This document shows, one piece after another, positions 24,160-25,349 of a stretch of 25,349 nt of DNA. The DNA lies in assembly GCA_038251425.1 (NCBI GenBank), contig JBBSBI010000063.1, positions 1 through 25,349 on the forward strand, read 5' to 3'. Within the stretch, counting starts at the first letter, position 1. Each line of letters begins with the position of its first letter. Below the pieces are notes generated by a model. The model was given only the letters and a program-made list of their open reading frames with translations. It was not told where the DNA came from and did no database searches. Position numbers and translations under genes: made by a program. This DNA is from JBBRRP01 sp038251425 (GTDB lineage Bacteria; Myxococcota_A; Polyangia; Polyangiales; Polyangiaceae).

Positions 24160-25320
24160 TTAAAAAAGCCTTCGAAACTGATACAGCACCAGCTCAACCA
24201 GGCGTTCAACCCAAGAACGAAGCTTGAATGCTTGAGGATCGATTTCCGTACAATTCTCAAGATCTTTCAGGAACGTGGCTTCCATTTTCTGTGCGAATGT
24301 TTCGTCCAGCACCGCAAGATTCACCTCCAGGTTCGTGCGAAAAGAGATGTGATCCAAATTGAAGGTTCCCACAGTGCTCCATATCCCGTCGACCACAGCC
24401 GTCTTCGAATGCAATACGCTTGGCAACCATTCGAAGATGCGCACGCCGTTCCGCATCAAGCCCGCGAACGTTCTCTGGCCGGCGTATTTGGCAATCGGCA
24501 CATCGCTGTGTCTGGGGACGATCACCCGTACGTCAATCCCGCGACGAGCGGCCCTTGCCAACGCCTGGCGCACCCTCCGATCCGGAATGAAATAGGCATT
24601 TTTCAGCCACACGCGCAGCTTGGCGCCACGGATCTGCTCCAGGTAGGCGCGCATGATCTGGGTGCGCCTGCGGGGCCCATCCTGCGCCAACACCCGCACC
24701 AACATCGGGTCGGAAACGGGCAACACGTCGCTGCAAGCAGGGTGCGGTGCGTGTCGGCCCTTTTCGCGTCGGTAGATCGCCCAAAAACACGCAGCCAGCA
24801 CGCCCACGGCAGCGCCTTCCACTTTCACGGCATCGTCGCGCCACCCATACCCACCCTCCGCCTCCGGCAAGGAGTGCTTCGAGAGGTTCAAGCCACCGGT
24901 GAATCCCACACGGGCGTCGATCACTAAAATTTTTCTGTGATCGCGGCGACTCAAACGGCTCCAAGCAAAGCGCTGCCGCCAAGGAGCGATTGGGCTGAAC
25001 TCCACGACATCAATCCCGCCCGCGCGCAGCTGGTCGAACAGCTCCTCCGACGTGTCCCAGGAGCCCAGGCTATCGTAGAGTACTCGGACTCGAACCCCGC
25101 GCGCAGCTGCTGCACGCAAGTGCTCGCAAAATCGCCAGCCGACCACGTCGCTCGCGAACCAGTACATCTCAAGCAATATCTGGTGCTCTGCGGCATCGAT
25201 CGCCGCGATCATCGCGTCGAAGGCCAACCCCGCATCGGAAAGCAACTCAGCCCGCGTGCCGCCCAGGAACACCCCAGAATCGCGAGCGGGCCTCCAGGGA
25301 AAACGAAGTGTGAGTGCCAT
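24160..25320 (-). CDS. Phospholipase D-family cardiolipin synthase-like protein
   Basis: A 386-residue protein with two HKD motifs: His128/Lys130/Asp135 in RDHRKILVIDARVGFTGG and His304/Lys306/Asp311 in LHSKTAVVDGIWSTVGTFN. Both motifs are complete, so it should be catalytically active. The N-terminal membrane helices of ClsA are absent, making it closer in layout to ClsB-type cardiolipin synthases, which join phosphatidyl groups at the inner membrane. The start is uncertain: ATG 25320 has GGGG 9 nt upstream; ATG 25341 is 7 codons further up and close to the window edge. It is upstream of and probably cotranscribed with the COG3146 gene. Confidence 0.88.
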   Translation of the reverse strand: MALTLRFPWRPARDSGVFLGGTRAELLSDAGLAFDAMIAAIDAAEHQILLEMYWFASDVVGWRFCEHLRAAAARGVRVRVLYDSLGSWDTSEELFDQLRAGGIDVVEFSPIAPWRQRFAWSRLSRRDHRKILVIDARVGFTGGLNLSKHSLPEAEGGYGWRDDAVKVEGAAVGVLAACFWAIYRREKGRHAPHPACSDVLPVSDPMLVRVLAQDGPRRRTQIMRAYLEQIRGAKLRVWLKNAYFIPDRRVRQALARAARRGIDVRVIVPRHSDVPIAKYAGQRTFAGLMRNGVRIFEWLPSVLHSKTAVVDGIWSTVGTFNLDHISFRTNLEVNLAVLDETFAQKMEATFLKDLENCTEIDPQAFKLRSWVERLVELVLYQFRRLF

Positions 25321-25349
25321 GGTTCTGAACCCCAACCTCATACCGCCAA

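Overview
The window is about 25 kb of moderately GC-rich DNA from a Gram-negative bacterium. The 3' relic of a probable outer-membrane beta-barrel gene, a COG3146 acyltransferase next to a phospholipase-D-type cardiolipin synthase, a formate/nitrite transporter and a hypothetical protein of a style I associate with myxobacteria and relatives are compatible with a deltaproteobacterial/Myxococcota-like host. That assignment is weak, because no rRNA or other marker gene is present.

Layout. (1) 1-1430: a decayed integrase-core (DDE) insertion sequence on the minus strand, with a 1-bp frameshift, an in-frame stop and an 87-bp tandem duplication at its upstream end. (2) 1522-16806: twelve tightly packed minus-strand genes that look like one operon reading leftwards from a candidate promoter near 16920. 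This is the main object of interest. (3) 16940-18155: non-coding DNA and an IS3-type transposase relic. (4) 18156-20113: plus-strand SDR-like protein and formate/nitrite-type channel, with a possible minus-strand gene relic between them. (5) 20447-21160: a hypothetical minus-strand DNA-binding-like protein. (6) 21161-22990: gene-poor scar DNA with a perfect 12-bp hairpin, a 106-bp copy of the 3' end of the left-hand IS in the same orientation, and the 3' end of a beta-barrel gene. (7) 22995-25320: two-gene minus-strand operon (cardiolipin-synthase-like PLD, then COG3146 acyltransferase), probably host backbone.

The operon, in order of transcription: DHQ-synthase-II/GriH-like enzyme; DhnA/GriI-like aldolase; FAD/NAD(P)-binding oxidoreductase; cystathionine-gamma-synthase-type PLP enzyme; tandem OsmC-domain protein; ANL acyl ligase; GNAT acyltransferase; PaaK-like ligase; flavin-dependent halogenase-like protein; CPA2 cation/proton antiporter; alpha/beta hydrolase; DHA2-type MFS exporter. 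The first two genes are the signature pair that turns aspartate semialdehyde plus a C3 sugar phosphate into 3-amino-4-hydroxybenzoate (GriI/GriH) or, in archaea, dehydroquinate. With two adenylating enzymes, an acyltransferase, a halogenase and an exporter, I read this as a specialised-metabolite cluster building a halogenated, amide- or ester-linked aminohydroxybenzoate. I see no carrier protein, NRPS, PKS or regulator gene. The CGS-like enzyme, tandem OsmC and antiporter are unusual partners and make it a candidate new pathway. IS relics in direct orientation on both sides suggest the block was acquired or moved as an island.
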